From Tenuifilum sp. 4138str (lineage in GTDB: Bacteria > Bacteroidota > Bacteroidia > Bacteroidales > Tenuifilaceae), in contig NZ_JBGCUE010000008.1 of the NCBI RefSeq assembly GCF_041102575.1, positions 1 through 64,000 on the forward strand: a DNA stretch of 64,000 nucleotides, written 5' to 3'. A model generated the notes under the pieces. The model had not been told where the DNA came from, did not search any database, and saw only the letters and a program-made list of their open reading frames with translations. This document shows, in pieces, positions 9,595 to 19,390 of this stretch. Position 1 is the first letter of the stretch. Each line of letters begins with the position of its first letter. The position numbers were made by a program, and so were the translations under genes.

Positions 9595-12500
9595 ATGAAT
9601 AACAGCAAGCCAAATCCCGAGGAGTTTTACCGCCTACTAGCTCAAAGCAAGGAACGGTTAAAGGAGTTGAATGCCATTAATAGCGTTATCAATATTACCA
9701 AGGAAAACAGACCAATTCCTGAGACCCTCCACAGGGTTTGCTTTGTTTTACCCGATGCCTGGCAGTATCCGGAACACACTGTGGCCCGAATAAAATACGG
9801 GCAGTATGAGTTCCAAACCTTTGGATTTAAGGAAACCCCATGGTGTCAACGTCAGGGTTTTGAAAGCATCGACGGTGTCTTTGGGGCAATTGAAATTTTT
9901 TATACTAAACAGTTCCCCGATGAGTTTGAAGGGCCTTTCCTGAAGGAAGAGCGAGACCTGCTTAATAATATTGCCAACATTATTGAAGGCTACATCAACA
10001 GTATAAAGGGGCGGGATGTTTTAAAGGAAAAAACACAAGCTAAACGCAAGCCCGATCTCGCTGAGTCCCAAAGCAAAAGACTACTACAACGGTTTATAAA
10101 CCAGCATAATGCCGATAGGGATATTTACCACGACCTGATGCCCTTTAAGGTTCACGAGATATTGCTTATCTCCACCCTTTACGATGCATACAGCATTGAG
10201 CGCGAGGATAGGCTAACCGATAACATACTTGGCGAATATTCCAAGTTGAGCCTCTCAAGCGTGCCCCGTATTACAGGGGTATCAACACTGGACGAAGCCC
10301 TGGAGAAGCTCGAGGAGCGATACTTTAACCTTATCATTATCATGATGGGGGCCGATACGGTTACCCCCTTACGTATGGCTTCACGTATTAAGGGCGAGTA
10401 CAAGCATATTCCCCTTTACCTGCTTGTTAACAACAGCATTATTGTTAATGAGATTGAGAAAAACCCCAATACCATTGAGGGGGTCGATAGAATTTTTGTA
10501 TGGAATGGCGAGCCCAAGATATTCTTCTCAATGATAAAGCTGCTTGAGGATCGCGCCAATATTGAAAACGATACCCGAATAGCCTTAACGCGCGTTATTT
10601 TGCTGGTAGAGGATTCCCCAAAATACTACTCGCGATACCTGCCACTACTGTATGGCTCGGTGTTAGACCAAACCAAGCGGGTTATTGAGGACGTAAGCAC
10701 CGATGATCTTTACAAGGTGCTGCGTATCCGAATTCGTCCAAAAATTCTTTTGGCTGGCACATACGAGGAGGCCATTGACCTTTTCACCCGTTACAAGGAT
10801 TACATGCTTTGCATGATTTCCGATGTAAAGTTTTACCGCGATGGCAGACTCGACGAAAATGCCGGTGTCCGGTTGGTTGAGCATGCCCGTAAGATGCTCC
10901 CCGATTTGCCAATAATCCTTCAATCGTTCGAAAAATCGAACGAGGCCATTGCCTATAAGCTAAAGGTTGCTTTTTTGGACAAAAACTCGGAGAGTTTGCT
11001 CAACGATATTAAAAGTTTTTTGAGCAACTATCTTGGTTTTGGCGATTTTGTTTTTAAAGACGAGGCTGGGAATCCCATTGCCATTGCAACAACCATGGAG
11101 GAGTTTGAGCGCGCGCTGCGTATCATACCCGATGAGAGCTTACTTTACCATGCCCAAAAAAACCACTTCTCCATGTGGCTCTCGGCACGAGGCGAGATAC
11201 AGGTGGCCCGTATCATTCACCCGTCAAAGATTGACGATTTTTCCGGCCCATCCGAGATCCGGGAGTACCTGCTTAGTACCTTGAAAAAATACCGCCAGGA
11301 GAAACGACGTGGCAAGATTGTAGGTTTTGAAACCAACTGGGAGGTTGATTCCAGCAATATTGTTAGCCTTGCCGATGGTTCGGTTGGGGGCAAGGGTCGA
11401 GGGCTTGCTTTTATCAATACCCTGCTCTACACCTTCGATATTTCGCAGTATACTCCTAATATCAACCTGCTTACACCCCGAACTTCAATAATTGGCACCA
11501 ATGAGTTTGAGTGCTTCATGGCACGCAATGGGCTATACGATAAGGTGTTTGCTTGCAAAAGCTTTGAGGAGCTGCAAAGGCATTTTATAAAGGCCGAGCT
11601 TTCGGATCAGCTAAAGCTTAGGCTCGACAGGCTCTTGCAGATTTACTACAGGCCGCTGGCTGTGCGTTCATCGGGTATGCTTGAGGATTCAATCATGCAG
11701 CCCTTTGCCGGGGTATTTGAAACCTACCTTATCCCAAATGCTCATCCCGACAGGAGCGTCAGGCTACAGCGCCTGATGAATGCCATTAAGCTGGTTTACG
11801 CATCGGTATTTTCCCCAACGGCAAGGGCTTACATTAAAGCCATGAATCTTAGAGTAGAGGATGAGAAAATGGCCGTGATCATTCAGGAGGTTGTGGGCAA
11901 TAAGTTTGAGAACTACTACTATCCACACATCAGTGGGGTAGCCCAATCGCATAACTACTACCCGTTTGGGCACATCAACCCCGACGATGGATTTGCCAAC
12001 ATTGCCATAGGTTTGGGGAAACACGTGGTGGAGGGAGGTCGCTCATACCGGTTTTGCCCAAAATATCCAACGTTGGTCAACTATACCATGGAGGACCTGA
12101 TTAAAAATTCACAGGTCGATTTTCTGGCAGTTGACCTCAGCAAGTGCGATTACGACTTGCTAACCGGCGATGAAGCAGGACTTGCCCGCCTCGACCTCTA
12201 CGAGGCCGAAAGGCATGGAACCCTCAAGCATTGTGCTTCGGTTTACAGCTCCGAGAACTCCTCGCTCATTCCGGGTATAGGGCAATCGGGGCCAAGGGTG
12301 GTAAACTTTGCCAATATCCTAAAGTATAGCTACGTACCCCTTTCCCAAACCATCGATGTTTTACTCGATATTGTTGAGGAAGCTCTTGGGGCTCCCTGCG
12401 AGATTGAGTTTGCCGTTGACCTTAACCGCGATGTTAACTTTAGGTCATCGTTCTTCCTGCTTCAGATAAAGCCGCTAATGGCCAGCGCTCAGGAATATAG

Positions 12501-13038
12501 GCTCGATATTAACACTATTGATCGGGCTGAAGCCATTTTGCTCTCCAATAATGCAATGGGGAATGGACACCTGACAAATATTGAGGATATTGTATATATC
12601 CGCCGCGAGGCATTCAATAAGGCAATGACTTTGGAAATGGCTAGCGAGGTGGAATGGCTCAACAATACACTTGAGGACGAAGGGCGTAAGTATATCCTTA
12701 TAGGGCCTGGTCGGTGGGGAACTCGCGACAGGTGGATAGGTATTCCGGTTGCATGGTCGCAAATTTGCAATGCCAAGGTTATTGTGGAGACCAGCTTTGA
12801 GGATTTTCCTCTCGATGCCTCTTACGGCTCACACTTCTTTCACAACGTTATCTCAATGAATGTGGGTTACTGTTCTGTTCCCAATGGCGACTCATTCTCC
12901 CGTATCGATTGGGAACTGCTCGATAGCCTACCTGCGGTTAATGAAACAACATTTTTCCGGCATGTACGCTTCCCAAAACCTTTGGATGTTAAAATGGATG
13001 GCACACAACGGTTGATTGTGGTGACTTCAAAAGTCTAA
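9595..13038 (+). CDS. Receiver-domain protein fused to PEP-synthase-like ATP-grasp domain
   Basis: The protein is about 1,147 residues from the ATG; a TTG nine bases upstream is an alternative start. After a coiled N-terminal region of about 150 residues comes a first receiver-like segment (residues about 185-310, without a clear phosphoacceptor). A second, more canonical receiver follows with ILLVEDSP near 350, SDVKF near 415 as probable phosphoacceptor Asp, and FLDK near 470. The C-terminal half (from about 600) matches the ATP-grasp nucleotide-binding half of PEP synthase/PPDK: VGGKGRGLAF, RSSGMLEDS and IGPGRWGTRDRW. The phospho-histidine swivelling domain and the PEP/pyruvate TIM barrel are absent, so ordinary PEP synthesis is unlikely; a signalling phosphotransfer role is inferred. 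It stands alone as a transcription unit. Confidence 0.8.
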   Translation: MNNSKPNPEEFYRLLAQSKERLKELNAINSVINITKENRPIPETLHRVCFVLPDAWQYPEHTVARIKYGQYEFQTFGFKETPWCQRQGFESIDGVFGAIEIFYTKQFPDEFEGPFLKEERDLLNNIANIIEGYINSIKGRDVLKEKTQAKRKPDLAESQSKRLLQRFINQHNADRDIYHDLMPFKVHEILLISTLYDAYSIEREDRLTDNILGEYSKLSLSSVPRITGVSTLDEALEKLEERYFNLIIIMMGADTVTPLRMASRIKGEYKHIPLYLLVNNSIIVNEIEKNPNTIEGVDRIFVWNGEPKIFFSMIKLLEDRANIENDTRIALTRVILLVEDSPKYYSRYLPLLYGSVLDQTKRVIEDVSTDDLYKVLRIRIRPKILLAGTYEEAIDLFTRYKDYMLCMISDVKFYRDGRLDENAGVRLVEHARKMLPDLPIILQSFEKSNEAIAYKLKVAFLDKNSESLLNDIKSFLSNYLGFGDFVFKDEAGNPIAIATTMEEFERALRIIPDESLLYHAQKNHFSMWLSARGEIQVARIIHPSKIDDFSGPSEIREYLLSTLKKYRQEKRRGKIVGFETNWEVDSSNIVSLADGSVGGKGRGLAFINTLLYTFDISQYTPNINLLTPRTSIIGTNEFECFMARNGLYDKVFACKSFEELQRHFIKAELSDQLKLRLDRLLQIYYRPLAVRSSGMLEDSIMQPFAGVFETYLIPNAHPDRSVRLQRLMNAIKLVYASVFSPTARAYIKAMNLRVEDEKMAVIIQEVVGNKFENYYYPHISGVAQSHNYYPFGHINPDDGFANIAIGLGKHVVEGGRSYRFCPKYPTLVNYTMEDLIKNSQVDFLAVDLSKCDYDLLTGDEAGLARLDLYEAERHGTLKHCASVYSSENSSLIPGIGQSGPRVVNFANILKYSYVPLSQTIDVLLDIVEEALGAPCEIEFAVDLNRDVNFRSSFFLLQIKPLMASAQEYRLDINTIDRAEAILLSNNAMGNGHLTNIEDIVYIRREAFNKAMTLEMASEVEWLNNTLEDEGRKYILIGPGRWGTRDRWIGIPVAWSQICNAKVIVETSFEDFPLDASYGSHFFHNVISMNVGYCSVPNGDSFSRIDWELLDSLPAVNETTFFRHVRFPKPLDVKMDGTQRLIVVTSKV

Positions 13039-13392
13039 AACATTTTTGTAGTTTACTAAAACTCATGTGTTGTAAATGATAAAAAATTCTCTACTATCTG
13101 GCTAAAGTTTTAAGTAAAGTAATAACACTTATTTAGTATATCCTCCACTAGGAATAGCAAATGATGGGGGTTGTTTTTTAAAATCACTTTATCGCTAACG
13201 GCGAAAGGAAATTCTATTACCGCGAAGCGGTTAAACTCTAGTAATAGAAATAGAAAATAGAATACTTCAAATTCCTCGTAGAAGATAAAGATTTTAAATG
13301 GTCGGTTCTAAAAAAAGTAATATTAGATATTACATTTTAATGAAATTAATATAATTTTAACTGCAAAATTCATAAATCCAAAAAAAACATTT
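13039..13392. other. Intergenic region before the caspase gene
   Basis: A 354-bp AT-rich gap. The only structure seen is a pair of loosely inverted segments around 13210-13250 (tctattac ... gtaataga) flanking cgcgaagcg. No consensus TAnnTTTG promoter and no open frame of note were found. Confidence 0.5.
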
Positions 13393-15783
13393 ATGAGGCG
13401 GTTAAACTTGCTATTGATTTGCTTTGCAATAGCTATTAGCTCATTGAACGCTAATGCACAGTTTTCATCGGAGGTGCGATTAGCCAATGTTGATCTAAAC
13501 TACACAAACGACAAAGTGCAGGTTCTTTACAAATTGATAAATGGTAAAGAAACTGACAGATATGTTGTGTGGGTTGAGTTTTATAACGAAAAGAATCAAA
13601 AGTTGGATGCTAAAACATTACAAGGTGATATAAACCTTGTGGTTAAGGGTATTGGGGAAAAGAAAATAACATGGGACGCTAAAGCAGATGGTTTAGTGCT
13701 AAATGAGAAGATTACTGCAAGGGTTTGTGCAAAACTTATACCCGATGCAAGTATAGGAAAAGCCTTTGCTTACTCTACCCTTTTTCCTGGAGCTGGGGAT
13801 TATCAGTTCAAGCATGGGAAACCTTACTGGTTAAAGGGTGCACTAGCATATGGCTTAATAGGTGGCTCAATTGCAACATACTCCATGTCAAACAGTGCCT
13901 ATGATCGGTATCTGAATTCCAACTTGCCACACACCGAGGATCCAAACTATAAAACGGCACAGCAGTACCGCCAAATCTCGCTGATTATGGCCGGGGCAGG
14001 AGCTGCAATGTGGCTGCTCGATTATGCTGGCATTATTTCAAAAGCATCAAAGCATAAGAATATTAAGCCCCAATCGGTGATAACCGATAACGGTTACAGG
14101 CTATATGCAGCAACCTCACCTGCTAAACCTATAAACACACGTAGTTTACCGCCCAACCTCTTTGCCGACCTCGAATTTATTGATGATAATAGAAACGGAA
14201 TACTTGAAAACAGAGAAGGCGCAAAGCTAAAAATCACCCTGAGCAACCATGGCGGGGGCGATGCCATGCTGCTCGAGGTGAACGTAGCCTCGAATGTTAC
14301 CGATAAGAGTCTTAAGATAGGCAATGCCAGCCAAAGGATTAACGTTTTAAGGCCCAAGGAGAGCAAGGAGATTATTATTCCTATAACCACTGATATCGAC
14401 CTGAAAACCGCTACCCACAGGCTTGCCATTAACGTGAGCGAGCATTACGGCTACGATATGGAACCTGCATACCTTGTGCTTAACACATATGCCTACCAAC
14501 CTCCGCAGTTTTCTATTTCAGGTTACGAAATTATTGATGCTGGTATTGGTACCATGGCCATAAAATCGGATGGAAAATTACAGGCTGGCGAGCAGGTAAA
14601 GGTTAAGCTAGTTGTGCAAAACACAGGGCAAGGGGTAGCCAACAATGCTGTTTACACCATTACAACCACCGACCCCAATATATTTTTAGAAGATGTGAAC
14701 GGTAAGCTTGGAGATATTCAGCCGGGCGAGGTGAAAGAGATTTACTTCACCCTTAGCCCCAACCGCAGGGTGACCATCAAGGAGAATCTGCCCATATTCC
14801 TAAGTATAGTGGAGGATATCGGTAGAGGAAACTTAAAAAACAAACAGCTACCCATTGCGCTCGACCAAACCCCGCCAAAACCAAATATTGTTGAGGTAAA
14901 ATCGGATGTGGAGTCGCTTAGGAAGAGTGTTGCCCGTTTTGAGTACACCTCAAACAAGTTTAGGGCAAATATTGCCAATGTGGTAAATATTTCCACAGTA
15001 GCTCCATCGCAAACCAAGCGGCCAAACTCTGTGGGTATAGTAATTGGGGTTGCAAATTACAAAGAACTACCACCTGCCCCCTATGCCGATAACGATGCTA
15101 AGATTATGAAGAATTATTTTGAGAAGGTTTTGGGAGTTGAGCAGGTGTTGCTGTTTACCAACGAGCAGGTGGCAGGATTCTTTTTTGATGATATTTTTAA
15201 CCCCGATATTGGGGAGCTTCGCAAGGCCATTGTAAAGGGCGAAACCGAAGTGTTTGTATTCTATTCGGGCCACGGAGTCCCCGATAAGGAAGGTAAAAAT
15301 ATTTACCTATTCCCCAGCGATGGCAGGATAGCCCGACTGGAAACCCAGGGCTACAATATTGAGAAGCTTTACGAGAACCTGAGCAAACTGGGCGCAAAGC
15401 ACGTGACTGTTATACTCGATGCCTGCTTTAGCGGTGCATCGCGCAGTTCGGTTAAGGTTGCCACCGAGAACCTGATTGCACAGAAAGGGGTTAAGGTTAG
15501 GCCCAAGAATACATGGCTTTCCGACCCCGGCTTTACTGTAATCACTTCGTCAACTGGCGAGGAAACTTCGCTGGGGTTCGACGAATCCGAAACGGGTCTA
15601 TTCACCTACTACCTTGCAGCTGGCTTGCAGGGTGCTGCTGATGCTAACGGTGATAAGGTGATCACCCTAGGCGAACTTAGAGAATACGTTGTTAACAACG
15701 TTAAGGAAACCTCAACTAAAATCCTTGGAACACAAACACCGATGTTCCATGGTGATGATAATTTGGTGATGGCCATTTACTAA
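13393..15783 (+). CDS. Secreted caspase-like (C14) protease with CARDB-like domains
   Basis: The 796-residue protein starts with a signal peptide ending in NANAQ. A beta-rich domain follows (about 25-115), then two hydrophobic helices (about 130-165 and 195-215) in a DUF5683-like segment. Two CARDB/Ig-like modules span about 245-490, and a C-terminal caspase fold starts near VGIVIGVANY (about residue 545). The catalytic dyad is visible: His627 in FYSGHG and Cys678 in LDACFSG, as in bacterial orthocaspases/metacaspases. The Asp before the Cys suggests basic P1 specificity rather than Asp. It ends 14 bp before the repeat lipoprotein gene, so the two are probably cotranscribed. A role in processing surface proteins is inference. 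Confidence 0.85.
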   Translation: MRRLNLLLICFAIAISSLNANAQFSSEVRLANVDLNYTNDKVQVLYKLINGKETDRYVVWVEFYNEKNQKLDAKTLQGDINLVVKGIGEKKITWDAKADGLVLNEKITARVCAKLIPDASIGKAFAYSTLFPGAGDYQFKHGKPYWLKGALAYGLIGGSIATYSMSNSAYDRYLNSNLPHTEDPNYKTAQQYRQISLIMAGAGAAMWLLDYAGIISKASKHKNIKPQSVITDNGYRLYAATSPAKPINTRSLPPNLFADLEFIDDNRNGILENREGAKLKITLSNHGGGDAMLLEVNVASNVTDKSLKIGNASQRINVLRPKESKEIIIPITTDIDLKTATHRLAINVSEHYGYDMEPAYLVLNTYAYQPPQFSISGYEIIDAGIGTMAIKSDGKLQAGEQVKVKLVVQNTGQGVANNAVYTITTTDPNIFLEDVNGKLGDIQPGEVKEIYFTLSPNRRVTIKENLPIFLSIVEDIGRGNLKNKQLPIALDQTPPKPNIVEVKSDVESLRKSVARFEYTSNKFRANIANVVNISTVAPSQTKRPNSVGIVIGVANYKELPPAPYADNDAKIMKNYFEKVLGVEQVLLFTNEQVAGFFFDDIFNPDIGELRKAIVKGETEVFVFYSGHGVPDKEGKNIYLFPSDGRIARLETQGYNIEKLYENLSKLGAKHVTVILDACFSGASRSSVKVATENLIAQKGVKVRPKNTWLSDPGFTVITSSTGEETSLGFDESETGLFTYYLAAGLQGAADANGDKVITLGELREYVVNNVKETSTKILGTQTPMFHGDDNLVMAIY

Positions 15784-15797
15784 AAGCATTAAAAAGT

Positions 15798-18700
15798 ATG
15801 AAAAGATTAGCATACGTAACATTACTAATCCTTTCAGTTGGCCTTTTCTTGACCTGCCAAGAGTTTGAGATTAAACCAGCGACCAAGGTGGAGACCGGCA
15901 CGGCAACCCCTTTGGCAACCTCCATAACGGTTAACGCCAAAATTATTGAGCTTAGCGGCGAGGGTAATACCGACCATGGGTTCTGCTACGCCACGCACGA
16001 TAATCCTACTGTAAACGATGGTAAATTGAGTAAGGGAATCCCTAAAGTAGGGGATTTTACTGGCGAAATAGATGGCCTTGCTGTAAATACACGTTACTAC
16101 ATCAGAGCCTACTGCAATTCGCAACAAGGTGTTGTTTATGGCAAGTCAGTATCAGTTAAAACTCTTGATGGACAGCCAACTATAACCACAGCTGAGATAA
16201 CAGACATAACCTCTACCTCAGCGGTAAGCGGTGGAAGCATTACCTCCGATGGTGGCGCACCAATTACCGCTCGGGGTGTGGTGTGGAGCACCAGCCAGAA
16301 CCCAACCATTGAAACCAACCTTGGAGTAACCTCCAACGGCACAGGAATAGGCACATTTACCAGTAGCCTAACCAGCCTCCAACCCGGAACGGTTTACTAC
16401 GTTCGGGCCTACGCCACCAACAGCGTGGGCACTGTTTACGGCAACCAGCAAACCTTTACAACACACGATGGTTTACCAGTATTAACCACAGCCGCAGTAA
16501 CCAGCATTACCGCTACCACTGCCACTAGTGGTGGCAATATCACCTCCGATGGCGGTTTTGACATTACCGCCCGGGGCGTGGTTTGGAGTGCATCCGAAAA
16601 CCCCACTACCACAAGTAACCTTGGCGTAACGTCCGACGGTGCTGGCACGGGTAGTTACACCAGTAGCCTAACCAACCTTCAACCCGGCACGGTTTACTAC
16701 GTTCGGGCGTACGCCACCAACAGCGTGGGTACTGCATACGGCAACCAGTTATCATTTACAACACAAGATGGAGTTATTGCCTTAACTACTACTGAAGTGA
16801 CCAGCATAACTCCAACCTCGGCGGTTAGCGGTGGAAGTATTACCTCCGATGGCGGTGCGCCAATTACCGCTCGGGGTATAGTTTGGAGCACAACCGAGAA
16901 CCCAACCACCAGCAGCAACCTTGGCATGACAACCGATGGAACAGGAACGGGAAACTTCAGCAGTAACCTAACGAACCTTCAACCCGGCACGGTTTACTAC
17001 GTTCGTGCGTACGCCACCAACAGCGTGGGGACTATTTACGGCAACCAGCAAACCTTTACCACTCAATACGACCTACCAGAGTTAAACACCACTGCAGTTG
17101 GCAGTATTACCGCCACTACTGCCACCAGTGGTGGCAACATCACCTCCGATGGCGGTTCAACAATTACCGCTAGGGGTGTGGTTTGGAGCACCTCCGAGAA
17201 TCCCACCACCATCAGCAACCTTGGCATGACAACCGATGGAACAGGAACGGGAAACTTCAGCAGTAATCTATCAAACCTCCAACCCGGAATGGTTTACTAC
17301 GTTCGTGCCTACGCCACCAACAGCGTGGGTACTGCTTACGGTAACCAGCTATCGTTTACAACGCAAGATGGAGCTATTACCCTGTCAACTAATGCTGTAA
17401 CCAGCATAGCAGCAACATCTGCCGTTAGCGGTGGAAGTATTACCTCCGATGGCGGTGCGCCAATTAACGCTAGGGGTGTGGTTTGGAGCACCAGTCAGAA
17501 CCCCACCACCAGCAGCAACCTTGGTATGACAACCGATGGAACCGGAACGGGTAGCTTCACAAGTAACCTAGTAAATTTACAACCCGCAACTGTTTATTAT
17601 ATACGTGCATACGCTACCAACAGTGTGGGTACAGTTTACGGTAACCAGCAAACCTTTACCACTCAATGTGACCTGCCAAAATTAAGCACCACTGCAGTTG
17701 GCAGTATTACCGCCACTACCGCCACCAGCGGTGGCAATATCACCTCCGATGGCGGTGCACCAATTACCGCTCGGGGTGTAGTTTGGAGCACAACCGAGAA
17801 CCCCACCACCAGCAACAACCTAGGCATAGCAACCAATGGAACCGGAACGGGTAGCTTCACAAGCAACCTAACGAATTTGCAACCCGGAACGGTTTACTAC
17901 GTTAGGGCGTACGCCACCAACAGCGTGGGAACTGCATACGGCAACCAGCTATCATTTACAACCCAGGATGGAGCTATTACCCTGTCAACTAATGCAGTAA
18001 CCAGCATAACAGCAACATCGGCGGCTAGTGGAGGGAGCATTACCTCCGATGGCGGTGCGCCAATTAACGCTAGGGGTGTGGTTTGGAGCACATTCGAGAA
18101 TCCCACCCTTGAAAGCAACAGTGGTATGACAACCGATGGTGTAGGAACGGGAAACTTCAGCAGTAACCTAACGAATCTTCAACCCGGAACGGTTTACTAC
18201 GTTCGTGCGTACGCCACCAACAGCGTGGGCACTGCATACGGTAACCAGCAAACCTTTACAACACACGATGGTTTGCCAGTATTAACCACAGCCGCAGTAA
18301 CCAGCATAACCCCTACCACTGCCGCTTGTGGTGGCAACATCACCTCCGATGGCGGTTTTGCCATTACCGCCCGGGGTGTGGTTTGGAGCACCTCCGAGAA
18401 CCCCACCACCAGCAGCAACCTTGGCATGACAAACGATGGCACCGGAATGGGTAACTTCAGCAGTAATCTAACGAACCTACAACCCGGCACGGTTTACTAC
18501 GTTCGGGCGTATACTACTAATAGTTACGGAACGCAGTATGGTAACCAGGTTTCTTTTACCACCCCAGTCGATGGCCCAGGAGGAACCATAACCGATGCTG
18601 ACGGTAACACCTATAACACCATTTGGATAAACGGCCGCCAGTGGATGAAGGAGAACCTTAAAACCACCAGGTACAACGATGGTACTGCCATACCGCTGGT

Positions 18701-19172
18701 AACCGACAAAACGGCCTGGGCTGCCCTAAGCACCCCCGCCTACTGCTGGTACAATAACGACCAAACTACCTATGGAAACACCTACGGTGCGCTGTATAAC
18801 TGGTATACCGTAAACACTGGCAACCTCTGCCCCACAGGTTGGCACGTACCCACCGATGCGGAGTGGACAACGCTACTTGATTACGTTGGCGGTGATTCCA
18901 TAGCTGGAACCAAATTAAAGGCAACAAGCGGGTGGTATGTTAATTATGGTATGGGAAATGGTACTGATAACTTTGGTTTCTCTGCACTTCCAGGCGGAGT
19001 ACGCACTGGCGGTTACTTCTCCAGTGAGGGACTCGATGGCCATTGGTGGACTAGTACCGAAGAAGATGTTTCGAACGCTTTGGGCTGGAAAATGATATGG
19101 GATTTAGAGAGAGTGCTCTCCTCAACCGCCTATAAGGAAATGGGTTTTTCAGTTCGTTGTATAAAAGATTAA
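15798..19172 (+). CDS. Repeat lipoprotein with eight 100-residue fibronectin-like repeats and FISUMP domain
   Basis: The 1,124-residue precursor begins with a hydrophobic signal and Cys in LFLTCQEF, a probable lipobox. A diverged first module is followed by eight near-identical 100-residue repeats (DNA period exactly 300 bp, about 16167-18568). Each carries ITSDGG, ITARGVVWS, PGTVYYVRAYATNS and FTT, the pattern of fibronectin-III-like surface modules. The last about 200 residues form a FISUMP domain (DADGNTYNTIWI, WMKENLKTT, LCPTGWHVP, GFSALPGG, SVRCIKD). It is probably anchored in the outer membrane and exported. It follows the caspase gene and has a paralog immediately downstream. Confidence 0.9.
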   Translation: MKRLAYVTLLILSVGLFLTCQEFEIKPATKVETGTATPLATSITVNAKIIELSGEGNTDHGFCYATHDNPTVNDGKLSKGIPKVGDFTGEIDGLAVNTRYYIRAYCNSQQGVVYGKSVSVKTLDGQPTITTAEITDITSTSAVSGGSITSDGGAPITARGVVWSTSQNPTIETNLGVTSNGTGIGTFTSSLTSLQPGTVYYVRAYATNSVGTVYGNQQTFTTHDGLPVLTTAAVTSITATTATSGGNITSDGGFDITARGVVWSASENPTTTSNLGVTSDGAGTGSYTSSLTNLQPGTVYYVRAYATNSVGTAYGNQLSFTTQDGVIALTTTEVTSITPTSAVSGGSITSDGGAPITARGIVWSTTENPTTSSNLGMTTDGTGTGNFSSNLTNLQPGTVYYVRAYATNSVGTIYGNQQTFTTQYDLPELNTTAVGSITATTATSGGNITSDGGSTITARGVVWSTSENPTTISNLGMTTDGTGTGNFSSNLSNLQPGMVYYVRAYATNSVGTAYGNQLSFTTQDGAITLSTNAVTSIAATSAVSGGSITSDGGAPINARGVVWSTSQNPTTSSNLGMTTDGTGTGSFTSNLVNLQPATVYYIRAYATNSVGTVYGNQQTFTTQCDLPKLSTTAVGSITATTATSGGNITSDGGAPITARGVVWSTTENPTTSNNLGIATNGTGTGSFTSNLTNLQPGTVYYVRAYATNSVGTAYGNQLSFTTQDGAITLSTNAVTSITATSAASGGSITSDGGAPINARGVVWSTFENPTLESNSGMTTDGVGTGNFSSNLTNLQPGTVYYVRAYATNSVGTAYGNQQTFTTHDGLPVLTTAAVTSITPTTAACGGNITSDGGFAITARGVVWSTSENPTTSSNLGMTNDGTGMGNFSSNLTNLQPGTVYYVRAYTTNSYGTQYGNQVSFTTPVDGPGGTITDADGNTYNTIWINGRQWMKENLKTTRYNDGTAIPLVTDKTAWAALSTPAYCWYNNDQTTYGNTYGALYNWYTVNTGNLCPTGWHVPTDAEWTTLLDYVGGDSIAGTKLKATSGWYVNYGMGNGTDNFGFSALPGGVRTGGYFSSEGLDGHWWTSTEEDVSNALGWKMIWDLERVLSSTAYKEMGFSVRCIKD
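16167..18568 (+). repeat. Eight tandem 300-bp coding repeats
   Basis: Eight units of exactly 300 bp keep the reading frame and phase throughout. Alternating units are more alike: units ending in GNQQTFTT and GNQLSFTT interleave, suggesting expansion by duplication of unit pairs. Several blocks are identical to the units at 19769-21270. Confidence 0.9.
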
Positions 19173-19390
19173 TTTCATAAATTCTAGCAAACTTTATTTC
19201 TGATAGTTTGGATTAATAGGAAGTTTTCAAAGGAATTATAACCATTGTAAACATAGAAAAGCTGTTAATCTGGTTAGTCAAAGATATTTTTATGAGTAAC
19301 CCAAAAGAATCTTAAATAAATAGATGGAATAAAGCCTCGTATTTTTATTGTGTTGATAATAGTGTAAAAGCAATTTATTATTTTATTGGC
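19173..19390. other. Gap between the two paralogous lipoprotein genes
   Basis: A 218-bp AT-rich spacer. No strong hairpin terminator was found after the first gene and no consensus promoter before the second. The last bases (aaaagtatgaaaagattagca) match the start region of the first paralog, so the duplication begins right at the start codon. Confidence 0.5.

Noticed and set aside
16136-18490. Minus-strand frames inside the 300-bp repeats
   Set aside because: Their repetition mirrors the coding repeats on the plus strand; they are shadows of biased codon use.
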